From: Eremomyces bilateralis CBS 781.70
Taxonomy: Eukaryota > Ascomycota > Dothideomycetes > Eremomycetales > Eremomycetaceae
Direction: 5' to 3'
NCBI RefSeq assembly: GCF_010015585.1
Contig: NW_022985068.1
Span: 1,691,911 to 1,755,910, forward strand
DNA length: 64,000 nt
The notes under the pieces are model-generated. The model had not been told where the DNA came from, did not search any database, and saw only the letters and a program-made list of their open reading frames with translations. The position numbers and the translations under genes were made by a program. Positions 46,306 to 57,139 of this stretch are shown here, one piece after another; the stretch's first letter is position 1, and every line of letters begins with the position of its first letter.

Positions 46306-48140
46306 ATGGCCGGTCAAGAGCCTCTCCTCTCCCAACGACCCTCCTCTGAACACTCCTCCGACCGCGGCCTTGCCGAAGAAGATGCCCTCCTCAGCGGCGA
46401 ACCGCAACAGCGTTCCCCCCCCCGCCGCGGATGGAAGTTCTACCGCGACCTAGGCCTCTTCGCCTGGGCCACCATCGCCACTGCCCTCGTCATCATCCTC
46501 GCCGTCGTCTATCAGCAGAAAGTCTCTCAGTCGACCCCCTCTCCCCCGTCCGGCAAGCGGAACCTGATCTTCATGGTCTCCGACGGCATGGGCCCCACGA
46601 GCATGACGATGGCCCGCTCGTTCCAGCAGTACCGCGACGGCCTACCCTGGTCGCAGCAGCTCGTCCTCGATCAGCACCTCGTCGGCACGAGCCGCACGCG
46701 AAGCAGCTCTAGCCTCGTCACCGACTCCGCCGCCGGCGCGACCGCGTTCAGCTGCGGGTTCAAGAGCTACAACGGGGCGATCTCCGTGCTGGAGGGCCAC
46801 ACCCCGTGCGGGACGGTGCTCGAGGCGGCGAAGCGAGCGGGGTATATGACCGGGCTGGTGGTGACGACGCGGATCACGGACGCGACGCCGGCGGTGTGGG
46901 CGTCGCATGTGAACATGCGGAGTGAGGAGGATCGGATCGCGGAGCAGCTGATCGGGCGGGCGCACCCGCTGGGGCGGGTAGTGGATTTAATGATTGGTGG
47001 GGGGAGATGTCATTTCTTGCCGAACACAACGGTGGGCTCATGTAGAGAGGACGGGACGGATGTGGTGGGGATGGCGAAGGAGGATGGGTGGCAGTACGTG
47101 GATGATCTGGAGGGGTTCAGGAAGTTGAAGGGTGGTGCGGCGGTGGACCTGCCGCTTTTGGCGTTGGTTGCGGAGACGGATGTGCCGTATGAGATTGATC
47201 GGAGGCATCAGGAAGATGTTTATCCGAGCTTGGATGCCATGGCGAATGTCGCTCTCAAGACGTTGAGCGAGGCGACTAAGTCGTCCGACAAAGGGTTCTT
47301 CCTGATGGTCGAGGGCAGCAGGATCGATCATGCGGGTCATGCAAACGACCCCGCCGCTCAAGTCCATGAGGTCCTTGCTTACGACAAGACAATTGCAAGT
47401 GTTCTGGAATTCCTCGACCGCGATCCTGTCCAGGGTGTGATGGTGAGCACAAGCGACCATGAAACCGGTGGACTGGCCACCGCAAGACGTAAGTAGAAGA
47501 CTGCGATTAGGATTCGACACGTTCGCTGACTTGCACTTCAGAGCTCCATGACGAGTATCCACAATACCTCTGGTATCCTTCCGTCCTCGCGAACGCTTCT
47601 CACAGCGCCTCCGAACTCGCCCATACCTACCACGCTGAGCTGGACACCAACCCTTCTCTGAAAGTGAGCCCGTATCTCAACGACTTGGTTGAAAAGGGGT
47701 TCGGGATCACCGATCCGTCCCACGACGAAATCCAGGCACTGGTCGACTCCCCTGATGTCGCCAGTCTACTCTTCGCTGATATGGTCTCCCGTCGCGCCCA
47801 GACCGGTTGGAGCACCCTTGGCCACTCGGGCGCCGATGTTAACATCTACGCCAGCGACGTTGATGCTGCCAGACCACTGGTGGGTAACCATGAGAACACA
47901 GAAGTTGGCGACTTCCTCCGAGATTATCTCGACCTAGACCTAGAACCTATCACCACGGAGTTGAATGAGAAGGGTGCTGCGATGGACGCCCAGCATGCGG
48001 AAGTGGATGCGTTGGGAAAGAAGGTTAGCTGGATGGGAAGGATTCCGGAGATGGATGAACGCTTGGATAATATTGATCACCAAGAACACTATCTGGGGGA
48101 CTTCAAGAAGCACAAGAGGTGTAATGCTTGCGGTATCTAG
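46306..48140 (+). CDS. PHO8: Vacuolar (repressible) alkaline phosphatase, Pho8 family
   Basis: Metal-dependent phosphomonoesterase; fungal Pho8 is a type II membrane protein delivered to the vacuole. Exons 46306-47488 and 47542-48140, 593 residues. Cytosolic tail 1-47, membrane anchor about 50-70 (LGLFAWATIATALVIILAVVY), then the catalytic domain. The metal-site segment is NLIFMVSDGMGPTSM. The nucleophile signature is VTDSAAGATA with Ser141. Further ligand segments are EGSRIDHAGHANDPAAQ and STSDHETGGLA (at the intron), and WSTLGHSGADVNIYA in exon 2 supplies the last active-site His. All expected ligands are present, so it looks active. The C-terminus has Cys pairs (KRCNACGI). PacC and phosphate control are known for fungal phosphatases, but no site proves it here. 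Confidence 0.95.
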
Positions 48141-48655
48141 GTTGTCCATATCCGATCCGGAGGAAATCAGTTTGTAGTCTTCGATCCTAGATCTACGGCG
48201 TTCATGCAGGCATTGAGGAGCGTTTGAGCCATTCTGGATATGCAATTAATGGGTACATATATATGTGTTTTAAGTGGCGTTTAGGTCTCATCTAGCAAAG
48301 CCACGATGCTATTCCACAAATGATGCAGTTGAGTTTCCATTCTCTGCCAGTTAGTGACAAGTCTTCATTATGAGATCCTCTTTTTGTCCCCATACATGAC
48401 TATGAATGGCGCTCCTGGATGCCCCAGCCTCGGATTTCGCTATTCCGGCAGCCCCCGGGAAAGTTGCGAGAGACCTCGTGTTGAGGGGGGCCCATGGTGA
48501 AGTCGTTGCCAGTGGAAAGCCAACGGCAGGGAACAGGATACGAATTTCTTTTATCGACTGGCCTGGAGCCATCCTCAAAACCATCATGTTGTCATGTAAC
48601 CCATGAATATGTCGTTCTGTCAAACCCGAATCTTCTCTTCGGTTCTCCATGTCCA
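48141..48655. other. Intergenic
   Basis: 3' flank of PHO8 and of a possible small minus-strand gene. The minus-strand frame at 48351-48740 is not protein-like. Nothing supported. Confidence 0.45.
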
Positions 48656-48889
48656 TCACGTAGACCATTGTGGATCCAAAATGAACTGAAAACACTTCGG
48701 GCAAAAACCGTTGAATGGTCTTATTAGGGCCTGAGTGCAATTGGGAGACGGATCGGTGAATGGTACATATGGTGCATCATACTCTGTCCAGATACGGTCC
48801 ATCTGATTCTGGACAGCGGCACAGAATTGGCCCCGCTGGGTGTAGGTACAGCCGCAGAGGACAAAACGGGTGATGTGGAGGATACACAT
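48656..48889 (-). CDS. Possible small cysteine-rich protein
   Basis: 77 residues from ATG 48889. Seven cysteines, in LHITRFVLCGCTYTQRGQF, PSPNCTQAL and GFCPKCFQF. The paired CGC and CPKC elements resemble short ascomycete proteins with a metal-binding look, but I can name no family. No signal peptide from this start. The frame stays open upstream to 49114 without matching quality, so an upstream exon is possible. Coding status uncertain. Confidence 0.35.
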   Translation of the reverse strand: MCILHITRFVLCGCTYTQRGQFCAAVQNQMDRIWTEYDAPYVPFTDPSPNCTQALIRPFNGFCPKCFQFILDPQWST

Positions 48890-49356
48890 TGGGACTGTCG
48901 TAAGGGGCTTCTTGTAAAATGGTCGGTGATGTTTTCTACTGCGGTTAAGAAAAGAATGGCCCCATTCTGACTGCTTTAACGTACCAGTCAAAGAGATGTG
49001 TACCGGATGGGTGCGGCGTGTATTTTCAAAATACCTTGCGGTCAGAGGTTTGCTGAAACGATCGTGTGAAATGGAGGAGAATAGAGTGATAACGAAGGAA
49101 AACATCCGAGCCAAATGGAAAATGAATAGGTGAATGGGGATAATATGTTGATTTATCTCACACCTTCCCAGTCTGCGTTTCAGTCAATATCACCACATGA
49201 TGATAGGTTCTTGGAGTCGCGCTCCAGTGCAGCATAGCTAGAAGAGTTCTAGCAATGACTCCTCAGTTAGGTTCAGATCCATATAGCAGCTTCTGATAGG
49301 ACTCCATACAAACTGTGTGTTTGTCCCGAAGATCCTACAAGTTCATTGTGAACAAA
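48890..49356. other. Intergenic
   Basis: No gene supported. The upstream part of the preceding minus-strand open frame lies here and could belong to a 5' exon. Confidence 0.4.
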
Positions 49357-49737
49357 TCAATAATGAGGTCGGTGAGCGATTGAGGCTTCAAAGAATGAAG
49401 CAGAGGAATAAGCAGAGGTGTACATGGTGAATGTAACCTGCACGATAAACCATTCTCTCCAAGCGTGAATTGAGGTCAAAGTTACACGGAAAGACACAGC
49501 CGCCTCCAGCATCATCGGGATGTCGCCCGGACAATTGGTCAAACCGTCCGCTGGCGTGATGGTGGAGTGGTTAAGAAAGACGTCAAGGCGGAATTGAGCA
49601 GGAGATATCTCAAACGCGTATTGCTCGCGACAACGTCCTAGCGAGGCACTGCACGGCCGCATTATATTGGTCGGGAGTGGCTGTATGAAACTGGTTTGTA
49701 CTTTACGCAGCAAATCGGCATGCTGGGTGTTGGTCAT
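49357..49737 (-). CDS. Possible hypothetical protein
   Basis: 126 residues from ATG 49737 (MTNTQHADLLRKV). The first 80 residues have protein-like composition; the last 45 become hydrophobic/Ser-Thr-rich, and a GTGTAAC...GTGCAG pair near 49445-49490 could be an intron changing the end. No recognised domain. May be an exon or chance. Confidence 0.28.
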   Translation of the reverse strand: MTNTQHADLLRKVQTSFIQPLPTNIMRPCSASLGRCREQYAFEISPAQFRLDVFLNHSTITPADGLTNCPGDIPMMLEAAVSFRVTLTSIHAWREWFIVQVTFTMYTSAYSSASFFEASIAHRPHY

Positions 49738-50123
49738 ACTGGCAAACAAACGTCGACGGAGAGTCCGGCGCGAACATTGAAATGAAAACAATAGGCTAGG
49801 AAAGGGCCAGTATCTCCCCTGAAAACTAGGCCGGGTACCATATAGTCATGAGCCGGAAGTGTAATGGCAGTTATGAGTAGTCAGTGAGAGCGTGGAAGTT
49901 GGTGAAGTAGAGCGGAATTCCGCTGACCGTGGGACTGCTCTGCAGTATGAGTTGCAAACTAAGAAGTTGAGATCACAAGAGTATTAATAGCATCATCCGG
50001 GCGCGAAAAGAAACATATAAGTGATTGTACTGGTAGGAATAAGGAAGATATCCGGACAGGTGGCCAGTGCTCCTAGAGTATCCATAACTGAGATTGGAGA
50101 AATGGAGAATGGAGACTGGACGC
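49738..50123. other. Intergenic
   Basis: Nothing recognised; presumed flanks of two doubtful minus-strand small genes. Confidence 0.4.
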
Positions 50124-50468
50124 TTAAAGGAACGAGACTGAGGCACTGGACCTCAAGAAAGGCATGCTGCCAATAAATCCACTCCCACCATGTAACACTG
50201 ATTCCTCTTTGAAGCAGATATCATATGGCTCTCCTTTGATGTGGTGTCCCTTCTCACCAGTGGCATCGGGCCACACTGCATACTGGTAGACAGGACCGCA
50301 CTTCATGGCATCACATGATGTTCGAAAGGTTCCTTCCACGGATCTCCTAAATTACGGACAGAATTTAGAATGAGAATGTGTCTCAGTTAAGAAGCTGATG
50401 ACTAGTGTTTAGATAAACTTGCTCGAGGAATTGATCACCAGCGATTCTTCCAACGCGACATCAGACAT
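50124..50468 (-). CDS. Possible two-exon small protein
   Basis: Proposed exons 50468-50419 and 50346-50124 (72-nt intron, GTTTAT donor, TTTAG acceptor), 90 residues: a short acidic start (MSDVALEESLVINSSS), then KRSVEGTFRTSCDAMKCG, PVYQYAVWPDATGEKGHH and a Gly/Ser-rich end. The second-exon composition is protein-like and has no in-frame ATG near its start, which is why an upstream exon is proposed. The donor is weak. Function unknown. Confidence 0.33.
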
Positions 50469-50871
50469 GACAACGCAATATGCACGAGTCACCGCGTCAA
50501 CAACGTACGGTTTCGGCCATGGTTATCATCTATTTCAACTCAGAAAGCGGGCATCATCACCATCATCATCATTCATCACAGTCCTCAGCCACCTCAGAAT
50601 AAAACAACTGGATCTTGACCGAAGCTATGGCTGATAGGACGACCTCTTGTGGGGAGGGGGTTTGCAAGTACTGAACACAGTGCTGATCAAACCGAGAGCA
50701 TCTACCCCTCCATCGAATTGCCGTCACCGAGGACGACAGTGAGGTAGAGTACTAGAGTTACAAGTAGATATTAAGCTCTGCCAATGATAGAACTCGTGCT
50801 GGAGATAAAGTCTCATTTTCATCGTTGTTCTTATTTGTTTCATTTAGTCACTTGTTTTCAATATCTTCATT
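50469..50871. other. Upstream region of the P450 gene
   Basis: Divergent between the doubtful small minus-strand gene and the plus-strand P450. Contains a CAT-type trinucleotide run at about 50545-50575. No gene. Confidence 0.45.
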
Positions 50872-52652
50872 ATGGAGCGGCCTGCATTGCTAAGTCATAC
50901 TGAAATGCTTTCTGGCATTGCATTGGGGCTTCTAACTCACGTTCTATTCAAGAGGTTTGAACCGGCACTTGCTGAATTCTCCCTGATTCCCATAATATTA
51001 GGGTTCATCGGTTCAGTAATTTGGTCTTTGAGTATACCTCAAACCCTGAGCCTAGTCATCTCTTTCCTCTCAGCGCTCTCGAGTTCCGTCCTATTCTACC
51101 GACTCATTGCCCCTTGGCATCCATTACACCATGTCCCCGGGCCGTTCCTAGCGAAATGTTCCCAAGTTTGGTTGTTCAGTCGCCTATACAAGGGCCGACC
51201 TCGCGTTGACCAACGAGTGCTGCACGAGAAGTATGGACCCATCGTCCGAATTGGTCCCAACGAAGTCTCCCTGGCAGATGCTGCGTCGTTGTCAGTTATA
51301 TATGGCGGAAAGCCTTGGGTGAAAGGCAAGAGCTACTCGTTCACCGCGAGCGGTGGGGCAGCAACTTCAGAGACTGCGTTATCGTCCATCAGAGACCGTA
51401 TGCTTATACCTTTGCTCCATGCTCATTTGCAAAGCTCACGTTAGACCAGATGAGGAACATAAGTTTAGAAGAAGGATTTGGGACCGAGCTTTCTCAATAT
51501 CTTCTCTCAAAGAGTACCAGCCGGCGATAAGGCGTCGCACCGAACAATTATGCAATCAACTCGACCGTCTTTCGACGACGGGTTCACTCGACCTCCAAGA
51601 ATGGATTAGCTACTTTGTTTTTGACGTAATGACGGATCTGGCCTGGGGGGCACATGGCGGCCAAGGTGGCGGCAATGCACTTATCGAAGGCATCGACCCA
51701 GACGGTGCGATTGCGTCGTTACGATACTCACTTCATCTTGCAGGAATGACGAAAGTCCTGCCCTGGTTTGCGAGATACCTTTTACAGTTTCCATGGGTTA
51801 CCAAGAAGATGAAGCAATTCCATATCTTCTCGAGGCAAATGTTTCTCAATCGGCAAAAGAGGGGGAGCAATCCCCTTAACAAGTCCCAGCGCGATGTTTT
51901 CTACCACTTGCTGGGCGAAGGCAGCAGTAAAGGGGCCCATCTCAGCGTGAATGCTCTCCAAGCCGACTCCCGACAGGTCGTCACAGGTGGCGCAGATACA
52001 ACAGTCTCTGCGATAACCTACTTATTTTATTGCTTGGTTTGTAATCCAGAACGCTTCAGGCGGCTGCAGACGGTTGTGGATGAGATATTCAAGCGACAAC
52101 CCCACGGCCAGGATATTGACATCGAAACCTTGAACAAAGAGCCACTTCTCGATGCATACATCAACGAGGCGATGAGGGTATGTGCGTGGACGAAATTGGG
52201 CCAAGAGAAATCGCTGATGACCACTTGCATAGCTTGAACCGCCCATCCCTTTCCAGAACCAAAGAATTGTTCCTGAAGGTGGTACAATGATACGCAATGT
52301 TTACCTTCCCCCCGGAACCCATATCCGATCCGCACTCTATGCCATCTCCCGTGCCAAGGAGAACTTCTCATGCCCCGACGAGTTCCGTCCCGAACGCTGG
52401 CTACCCGGTGAGCGCCATCCGGGTGAAATTTTCAATGCGAAAGCCTCTATCCCGTTCATCACGGGTCCTTACCATTGTGTTGGCCGAAACTTTGCGATGC
52501 AAGAAATGAGATACGTGGTGGCCTTCCTTGTAAGGCGGTATGACATGAGATTGATTGATGGATTTGACCGGAAACGATTCGAAGAGGGCATCGAAGACCG
52601 GAGCCTGCTTGAGATTGAGCGACCGTTGGAAGTGATGATACGACAAAGATGA
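50872..52652 (+). CDS. Cytochrome P450 monooxygenase
   Basis: Heme-thiolate oxygenase, ER-membrane anchored. Exons 50872-51397, 51450-52177 and 52233-52652, 557 residues, phase closed. Two to three hydrophobic N-terminal segments (to about residue 85), then PLHHVPGPFLAKCSQVW (the proline hinge) and KYGPIVRIGPNEVS. I-helix oxygen-binding motif GGADTT (355-360), K-helix EAMR (415-418, ending at intron 2), FRPERW (469-474) and the heme loop FITGPYHCVG with Cys500 as ligand. In the heme loop the usual Arg of F-x-x-G-x-R-x-C is Tyr. All motifs are intact, so the enzyme is probably functional. I see no terpene, PKS or NRPS partner nearby; substrate unknown. The extended N-terminal membrane region is longer than usual. 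Confidence 0.93.
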
Positions 52653-53333
52653 TGATATTCATCTCTAAAAAAGCGAATCCGGCTTGAGTGATGCGACGCC
52701 ACTATTCTCCTTGCCGCCCCCTGAAGATGGAGGAGGTCGAGTTCGATCTGAAATGATTCGACGGAATTATTTTGTAACATTTTAAAATCGCAAATTATAT
52801 CCATATCTCTGAGTCATAAAAATCTGTTATGATACAACTTACAATCTCACCTGTTTTCTTACTCCGTATCATACAGGTAGTTATCACAATTGGTACTAAA
52901 AGGGCAGAGGGATGCACGTGGCATTGCTGGTCCAGAAATATCCCATGAGATATCATCTCCTCAGGACAGTCCAGCGCTTGCTGGGCAATTTTTGTTCCTA
53001 CCTAAAGGGCAAGCTAAACCTTACACTGAGTCTTACTGATCAGTGTACTATGGTGTAGTAGGTGGTGGTAGTAGTAATTTCATTGACACCGTCCTCTTCG
53101 GCATATAGAAGTTACCGCTACGCTGGCTGTCACTACGTAAATACTACACTCTGAGCCAGTACATACACAGCATTCACACCCCCCTGAGGCCTATGCTCCG
53201 TCCTTGATGTGTTGTTTCTTAGTCGCTTCGAAGAAGTTGGAAATATACGTTCGTTGAAATGTCTTCCTATTAAGTAACGGATTGAAGATAGTATAGCCCC
53301 GGGCTAAAGCGGCAAAGAGCGTACTACCATACC
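52653..53333. other. AT-rich intergenic
   Basis: Lower GC than the flanks; a GTA/GTG-type run near 53053-53080. Contains the first copy of an 18-bp sequence (52949-52966) repeated at 54724-54741. No gene. Confidence 0.5.
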
Positions 53334-54741
53334 TTACGGCGCACCTTGCGCTTCCACATCGGCGCCCTTGCCGAGCAACAACTCGATGATATAAGAGTGG
53401 CCCCAGACTGACGCAGCCTGTAGCACGTCGCCGAACTTCCCACCTTGCGCGTTCACGTCGGCGCCCTCGCCGAGCAGCAGCTCGACAATATATTTGTGCC
53501 CTTGGCGGAAGCGGCATGTAGCGTGTTGCCGCAACGTCCACCTTGCGCATTCACGTCGGCGCCCTCGCCGAGCAGCACCTCGACAGCCGTCGTAATTCCA
53601 AATCGTGCACTATAGTAGAGCGTCCAAAATAAAGTACGTCCGCGGAAATTCCTGAATCATCTTTTGTAGTACTTCCAAAGTGGCATAAAGCGACGGACGT
53701 TCCCCTCCTTTCCCACAGGAGGCAAAAAGTACTTTAAGTGCAGCTGGAAACTTGACGCATTGTTGCGAAAGTGGGAAAATCAACGAATAGACTACTCTAG
53801 TATCAGCTCTGGGCATTGTTTCTTCGGATTTGAAAAGTCAAAGTAGAAGTATGTTACAGCATTGCTAGGATCTTTTCGACGGTCGTTAAGCACAGCTTCA
53901 AGTACTGTTGAGCTTAGGACGGTTTTTCCACATCCTGGAATCCCATAAAGCCAGAGGAATGATGCCGTATTCGTCTTCCAGGTGGAGAATTGTTCGCGTT
54001 CAAGGAACCAACGACCGGTGTCGGCTTGCCGCAGTTTGACTGCTTTGTGAAAATTTACAAGATGGATCAGGTGGGGAAAGCCATTGACGAATTTTTGTTT
54101 AGCTTCCTGTCTAATACAGCAAGTTAACTATATAACTAACTAGTTAGTTCATCTTTATAACTTAAACGTATAGCGTCGTACCTGTTGCGGACCGTAGGGC
54201 GCTTGATGATGCCGTAAAGTAGAAAGTTAGTATTTTCAGATAACTAACTAGTGCAATTGGGGCAGTGTAGTCACATTGGGACACTTCAGGATGCAGTGTG
54301 ACTGGGACAGTGCAATTGGATCAGTGCCAAGCCCTGAAGCCACATGAGTGATATGGTTTAGCTAAAAAAGTCCGCAAGAACCAACTTTCGATGGTTAGTT
54401 ATTGTAAAGCTAACTTAACTAAATGCTAGAGAAGAAGAAAGGGAGAACAATCCACAGCATTTGCACGATGTTTTAGTTGGTGCGATCCAGGTCATGTGAA
54501 AGTTCAAGGGAAAGGTTAACTAATGACTACGGAGTATATATTATTCCTTGAAGAGTTTGCGAAAAGAAAAGGGCAAGACTGGCACGACTGGATAGATAAT
54601 CGTACTGCCAAGCCTCTGTACGTGTCCATCCGTACAGGCAATTTACCAGCCGAGGAAATATGGAGACGACGTATGGTACGGAGTACAGAGTATCGATTTC
54701 CATTATAGAAACGTCCAATGAGGGATATCATCTCCTCAGGA
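52949..54741 (+). repeat. 18-bp direct repeat bracketing the NLR remnant
   Basis: GATATCATCTCCTCAGGA occurs at 52949-52966 and 54724-54741, same orientation, with weaker similarity for a few bases either side. The 1.75 kb between them holds the decayed NACHT/ankyrin sequence. It could mark an old insertion or duplication; it is too long for a usual target-site duplication. Confidence 0.5.
53334..54238 (-). pseudogene. Decayed NACHT/ankyrin NLR-like gene fragment
   Basis: Reads right to left. A short exon at about 54238-54179 (LLYGIIKRPTVRNR) has a GTACGACG donor. After the intron, KAVKLRQADTGRWFLEREQF leads into SFLWLYGIPGCGKTVLSS, the Walker A of fungal STAND/NACHT proteins (P-loop about 53919-53948), then AVTYFYFDFSNPKKQ. 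Further on are QEFPRTYFILDALL and two to three ankyrin repeats (VEVLLGEGADVNAQGG, YIVELLLGEGADVNAQGG, YIIELLLGKGADVEAQG). The N-terminal effector part, most of NACHT and any long ankyrin array are missing. The remaining blocks sit in more than one frame, with a stop after the P-loop exon and a frame change inside the first ankyrin repeat (about 53520). Such genes act in fungal allorecognition and immunity; this copy is not functional as seen. Confidence 0.8.
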
Positions 54742-55825
54742 GTCAGGACAGTTGCGGCCTTGGAGTAAATTAACAGCGGCATGTCGGTTCGCCCTGTTAG
54801 ATTTCTGTCTATTAGTAAGCTGTTGAGATAGTAAGGCCTTATTGACCAATTTTATTATTTCCTGCACGATACGAGCTGAACATGGTAAGAATACAAGTAC
54901 AACAATACAGTGGCAGCTCCTCGGCGGCGTTTATAGAGTATTCTAGTGCAGACCTACATTCAACTCTAGCTGTCACAGAATATCTGTGTTTCTTGGCGTT
55001 TCCCCACGGCTTCATTCCGCATTCGATTCTATACCCCTATTCTTTCCATTTTTAGGGAAAAGATCACCATTGTAAACCATATAAAATAGCTGCAGGAACA
55101 GCCTGTTTTCGTAGGATCCGGCTCTTCAGGATCAAGTTCAATCTATCTATGCTCTTTTGGAATCTAACGGTGTTTTCCCACTGTGTCGCTGCATTAATCA
55201 CCTGATTGAGCGAAACCGCTATTTATCTCACACTAGCAGCAGTACGGAATGGTGTGCCCATAAAACCATGCGGGGAAGCAGACAATCGTGCTGGTGTCTG
55301 GAACTGGACCTTGGCGCCTGCATGGGCGGGAAACCCACTCTACTGTTCTAGCCTCTTGGATTTGTCTAGGAATGGTTTGGGACGAAAACGTGAAACTGCC
55401 CACTCTGCGGTCGTGCCACTCCAAAATCGCACCTTGACGCTAATTTTGGATTCCCAGCCCAAGCGACAAGCATGAACCCTCTCTGGGGATTTTGTTTGGC
55501 GTACCAAATTTCCTCTCCTTTCTTGAGTCGCGATGTCGTGTTGGAGTTGCTATTTACGTTGATATTCTTTGATTTGATCGCTCGCTAATACATAGGTATC
55601 AGAGGACAGCAGTCTACCTAGTGGCCTCCTCGTCGTGTGCCCCGCCAGCAAGGAAAGGATCCTCGCATGCGACATTTCGGCCTTTCGCGTGACTGAGGTG
55701 GCATTGATCATCGGAGTCCTGCGGAATAACGAGGGTCCTATTAACTGGAGCGCATCAACGCGCACCCATATATAAACCCTATCGTCGCTTCGATCATCAG
55801 GCTGCCAGCCTTACGATCGCCCATC
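54239..55825. other. AT-rich intergenic with short palindromes
   Basis: Low-GC stretch beside the NLR remnant. AACTAACTAGTTAGTT, a perfect 16-bp palindrome, lies just left of here at 54138-54153, and TAACTAACTAGT recurs at 54241. CAGTG-rich short repeats occupy 54250-54330. No convincing gene; the 61-codon frame at 54523-54708 has no support beyond being open. Confidence 0.45.
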
Positions 55826-57139
55826 ATGCGAGGCATCCTCAGTCCCACCCGCGTCCTCACGACCGGCGTCCTAATATTCTTGATATGGCTGTTTAGCTCA
55901 CATTGGGAGGGCTCATCGATGGGGCTAGCTGGACCGCCGATGATAAAATCTCCCCCCGTAGAGCCCTTTGGAGGAAGGTCACGACCTCTTGCGACGACCC
56001 CACACCCCGATGAAGAGGCAGGAAGAGTAATACATCTTGGGCCCGGAGCACAGGACAATCCGCAGGCCCAGTCGCCCGTAGAAACTGTTCCGGAAGGTCC
56101 GCCTGAGTCAAAGCCCGAGTCACAGCCGGTGCCGGAGTCAGTACCCGAGCTCGAATCGAAGCCCGAGCCAGTGCCGCCTACGAATGCGGAGAACAAGCCA
56201 GAACCACCACTGGCACCGAAACCGGCGTCGAAGGAAGAGAAGGATCTTAAGGTTGCGATTGTGACGTTCATAACGCAAGAAAAATCCTACGTGCAAACAA
56301 GCATGAAGAACAAGCAAGCGTATGCAAATAAGCATAACTACACCTTGATCGTCGACTATGACGCCCCTGAGCCACGAGGAGTCATGTGGTACAAGATGAC
56401 AATGATTGAGAAGGCCATTCTTGGGGGTGGATTCGATTGGGTCTGGTGGATTGATTTCGATACATTGATGATGACGCAAAATCGCCCTGTTACCGACGTA
56501 ATTAAGGAGGAGCTGGAGAAGGTGGAGGAGTCAAAGAGGGACGACATTGACTTCCTCTTGACGCCAGACTGGTATGATCACGCTCAATGACTGTTAGATT
56601 TCTCGACTAACCCTAGTTGCAGCTTCCCCTTGAATGCCGGCAGCATGCTCGTCCGCGCGACCCCTCGAGCCATTCCATTCTTCAATCTTATACGCGCGTA
56701 CAGCGACCTCCACGAAGAACGCTCCGAACAAGACTGCATCCGCGACGCCGTCTTCGGCTACCCCGCCCCCGAGCCCGCCGCGGTGCTCGAGTTCGCAAGC
56801 TGGCACCCGGCCCAGAAGTCCGATCACGAGAATCGCACCGACACGCCCGCATTCCTGCATCAGGACCCCGCGTACCCCGACCATCTCGCGGAGAACGCTG
56901 CGCAATTCGAAAAGCTGGGCGAGACAGAGTGGCGGTACCCGTCCGGAAAGCGAGTCCGGTTCATTCCACAGAAGCAGGCCAACGCGTTCCCCGATGAAAT
57001 CAAGTGTTTTGAAAGGGGCCTTGGGCCGTGGGAGGAGGGGGATCTGTTGATCCATTTTGCGGGCGCGTGGGCGCATCTGAAAGAGGAGGACCCGACGGGC
57101 TTGCTCATGCGGCAGTACGATCAGCTGGTCAAATGGTGA
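55826..57139 (+). CDS. GT34 glycosyltransferase (GMA12/MNN10 family)
   Basis: Golgi type II galactosyl/mannosyltransferase-like enzyme. Exons 55826-56571 and 56623-57139, 420 residues. Short cytosolic tail, signal anchor about 9-25 (RVLTTGVLIFLIWLFSSHW), then a Pro/Glu-rich stem (about 80-137) built of PES/PEP repeats. The catalytic domain starts VAIVTFITQEKSYVQTSMKN, with the sugar-nucleotide/metal DxD at WWIDFDTLMM (Asp210-Phe-Asp212), NAGSMLVRATP just after the intron, EQDCIRDAVF, RFIPQKQANAFP and the family-typical HFAGAWAH near the end. All core motifs are present. In yeast Mnn10 acts in the mannan polymerase; in S. pombe Gma12 adds galactose. Which sugar is used here is not visible. Confidence 0.92.

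Noticed and set aside
50860-57139. Secondary-metabolite cluster around the P450 and the glycosyltransferase
   Set aside because: No backbone synthase, transporter or pathway regulator lies between them, the GT34 enzyme is of the Golgi type, and an NLR remnant separates them.
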